Assembly: GCA_963710535.1 (NCBI GenBank)
Contig: CAVQAW010000003.1
Span: 1,240,001 to 1,304,000 of the forward strand
Source of the DNA: Pelagihabitans sp963710535
GTDB taxonomy: Bacteria > Bacteroidota > Bacteroidia > Flavobacteriales > Flavobacteriaceae
Length of the DNA stretch: 64,000 nt
Reading direction: 5' to 3'
A program made the translations under genes and the position numbers. The notes below the pieces were generated by a model. The model did not search any database, was not told where the DNA came from, and worked only from the letters and a program-made list of their open reading frames with translations. Shown here piece after piece: positions 62,397-64,000 of this stretch; positions within the stretch are counted from its first letter, which is position 1; each line of letters opens with the position of its first letter.

Positions 62397-63218
62397 CTAA
62401 ATTTTAAAGGTCACCACAGGCAGTTTGGAATGGTTTGCCACATCTTCCCCGATACTGCCCATAAAAAAGTGCGAAAGCCCTTTTCTGCCATGGGTCGGAA
62501 TTCCTATGGCATCGGCTTTTATCCCTTCACTAAAGCTCAAAATGCCCTTGATCACACCATAGTCGTTATGAATACTGACCTCGAGATCGGTACACGCTTT
62601 TTGGAGAAATTGATTGATCCTGTTATTGGCATCCGCCGTGCTCAAAAAATTCTCCCCCGGCGTATTGATGTAGACCAAATGCAGTTGGGCGTCGAACAGT
62701 TCGGCAAATGCCTTGGCCTTCTGAAAGGCCCCAAGATTTTCATTGGTAAAATCACAGGCGAACACAAAATCGTCCACTTTGAAATCGACATGTTTTTCCT
62801 TGACGACCAATACCGGAATGTCTACATACCTGACCACCTTTTCGGCATTGGAGCCCACAAATATCTCCTTCAGGCCGTCGCTGCCATGTGACCCCATAAC
62901 CACCAGGTCTGCCCCATGTTCGGAGGCAATTTCGTTGAGGCCGCTGAACACCTTGTAAGGCTTGATGATTGGCGTTATCGAGAAACCTTTCAGAAAAGGT
63001 TTATCCAGGAACTCCTTAAAACGCTTCTCCGCCGCTTTGATCAAAAATACGGTCTGTTGGGAATGCATGCTTTCGGTAGAAGTAATGATACCATCCGACA
63101 GTTCGAGCATATGGACCACCAGGATATGCGCCCCATGTTTTTTAGCCAGGGAGGCAGCGGTTTGTAATGCGAACTCAGATTGTTTTGAAAAATCAACGGG
63201 TACAATAATGTTTTTCAT
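62397..63218 (-). CDS. Universal stress protein, tandem UspA domains
   Basis: Cytosolic protein of 273 residues with two UspA domains, about 1-140 and 145-273. The start at 63218 gives MKNIIVPVDFSKQSEFALQT. The first domain ends with ADLVVMGSHGSDGLKEIFVG, carrying a Gly-x2-Gly-x9-Gly-like nucleotide motif; the second with ADAIGIPTHGRKGLSHFFMG then SIGEDVANHSKLPVVTF. Domain 2 carries the nucleotide motif T-H-G-R-K-G. Probable ATP-binding stress protein. Confidence 0.92.
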   Translation of the reverse strand: MKNIIVPVDFSKQSEFALQTAASLAKKHGAHILVVHMLELSDGIITSTESMHSQQTVFLIKAAEKRFKEFLDKPFLKGFSITPIIKPYKVFSGLNEIASEHGADLVVMGSHGSDGLKEIFVGSNAEKVVRYVDIPVLVVKEKHVDFKVDDFVFACDFTNENLGAFQKAKAFAELFDAQLHLVYINTPGENFLSTADANNRINQFLQKACTDLEVSIHNDYGVIKGILSFSEGIKADAIGIPTHGRKGLSHFFMGSIGEDVANHSKLPVVTFKI

Positions 63219-63351
63219 AGTGATTTTGATGGAATATCGGCCAAAGAAGGTTTTGGCCATTGAAGCGTATGGGTTTAAAACGACATAGGGGGCATGCAAA
63301 TTGCATCGATCCGATAACCAACCTATGCAGCTGTTGTTAAATTGTTTCCGA

Positions 63352-64000
63352 TCAATAGGTTTCCTTCATCCAATCGTATGGCTTCCGCTTCATCCAAAGG
63401 CCTCTGGTGAAATCAGGGAAATCTTGTGGTTCGCCATTGTTCTCGAGGGACGCTTCCGAGAGTGGCGTTACCGCGCTCCATGCCGCGGCATCATAGGCAT
63501 CCAATGGAGGTGCTACCTTGGCCTTGGCCGATTCAACAAATGCGTTCATGACAAAGAAATCCATCCCCCCATGGCCAGCATTTTCTGCATATTCACCATA
63601 TTTATTCCAAAGCGGGTGGTCGTACTTTTCCAGCCACGCCTTATCGGCATCCCATTCGTGGGGCTGGGATTTTCCTTCTATGTAGATCCTATCCCCATCA
63701 TTTTCCCAAAGTCCATTTGCCCCTTGCACCCTAAAACCCAACGAATAGGGCCTTGGAAGGTTGCAATCATGGGTGACCAGGATGGTTTCCCCATTGGCCG
63801 TTTCGATCATGGTGGTGATCACATCGCCTTGCTTGAACTTGATCTTTGCGTTGGGGTGGTCTTCCCCACCGACCGCAACGATATAATTATGGAGACCGAT
63901 GGCCTTCGAGGCGGTCGAGGTCAGGGTAACCAAACGGTTTCCCCGATTCACGTCGGCCATGACGGCCACTGGGCCCAGGCCATGGGTAGGATAAACATCG
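63352..64000 (-). CDS. Gfo/Idh/MocA-type glycosidase, GH109-like (N-terminus outside window)
   Basis: C-terminal about 215 residues of a longer protein that runs off the right edge. The open frame continues to base 64000 as DVYPTHGLGPVAVMADVNRG, the conserved region of GH109 NAD-dependent alpha-N-acetylgalactosaminidases, followed by SKAIGLHNYIVAVGGEDHPN, TILVTHDCNLPRPYSLGFRV and WMKRKPYDWMKETY at the C-terminus. The Rossmann domain and any Tat signal are not in view, so other Gfo/Idh/MocA functions remain possible. Near other amino-sugar-type enzymes at 60076-62351. Confidence 0.8.
   Translation of the reverse strand, partial: DVYPTHGLGPVAVMADVNRGNRLVTLTSTASKAIGLHNYIVAVGGEDHPNAKIKFKQGDVITTMIETANGETILVTHDCNLPRPYSLGFRVQGANGLWENDGDRIYIEGKSQPHEWDADKAWLEKYDHPLWNKYGEYAENAGHGGMDFFVMNAFVESAKAKVAPPLDAYDAAAWSAVTPLSEASLENNGEPQDFPDFTRGLWMKRKPYDWMKETY

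Noticed and set aside
1..64000. CRISPR arrays, rRNA operons, complete insertion sequences.
   Set aside because: No regularly spaced repeats, no rRNA segments and no transposase genes were seen.

Overview
The window looks like a chromosomal segment from a marine member of the Flavobacteriaceae (Bacteroidota). Supporting signs are an ECF sigma/FecR/TonB-receptor trio, a type IX secretion (T9SS) sorting domain on a secreted protease, many SPII lipoproteins, DUF4230, DUF4407, DUF5777 and DUF6252 family proteins, a BlaI/BlaR1 pair without beta-lactamase, and -7 boxes of the Bacteroidota form TAnnTTTG. Shine-Dalgarno sites are mostly absent, so starts were chosen from signal peptides, family N-termini and operon spacing.

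Positions 1-8600: a sigma factor (open at the left edge, apparently frameshifted), FecR and an STN-type TonB receptor. A membrane-bound LytTR regulator follows, divergent from a five-gene envelope operon: repeat lipoprotein, cytochrome c-like lipoprotein, OB-fold protein, YceI, DUF5777 barrel. Positions 8850-18350: a GH113-like glycosidase with a large extra N-terminal half, a His-rich lipoprotein, a YceI protein, a deletion scar joining the remains of a divergent TonB receptor and AraC gene, and a copper-uptake cluster with an OprC/NosA-like receptor. Positions 18592-21955: a circularly permuted ATP-grasp / alpha-E / transglutaminase operon.

Positions 22000-36771 are accessory DNA. An element of about 12.9 kb sits in the 3' half of tRNA-Leu(UAG). 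It has a tyrosine integrase at the far end, a displaced tRNA 3' fragment, and matching paired GTGTTACC sites inside both ends. Its main cargo is a repeated cassette: an outer lipoprotein that resembles a BsuPI-type protease inhibitor beside a T9SS-exported Lys-C-like serine protease. One copy is intact. The second copy is decayed and inverted, lies inside a split PD-(D/E)XK nuclease gene, and is accompanied by a third protease fragment. Decayed primase, carboxylesterase and secreted-protein fragments fill the right end.

Positions 36882-64000 are mostly housekeeping: an M20 dipeptidase, BlaI/BlaR1 with a promoter embedded in its operators, DUF4407, a membrane-anchored MutS-like ATPase, DinB/YjbR/GNAT genes, HemW, RuvC with an IVS-type four-helix-bundle gene between them, a nitroreductase, a complete histidine-degradation operon hutHIUG, homogentisate dioxygenase, a cytochrome c lipoprotein, a secreted Gfo/Idh/MocA oxidoreductase with a secreted PIG-L deacetylase, a tandem universal stress protein, and a GH109-like gene running off the right edge.

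The most interesting leads are the putative inhibitor/protease cassette with its decayed duplicate, the LytTR-linked cytochrome/YceI/DUF5777 operon, and the divergent-gene deletion scar at about 13510.
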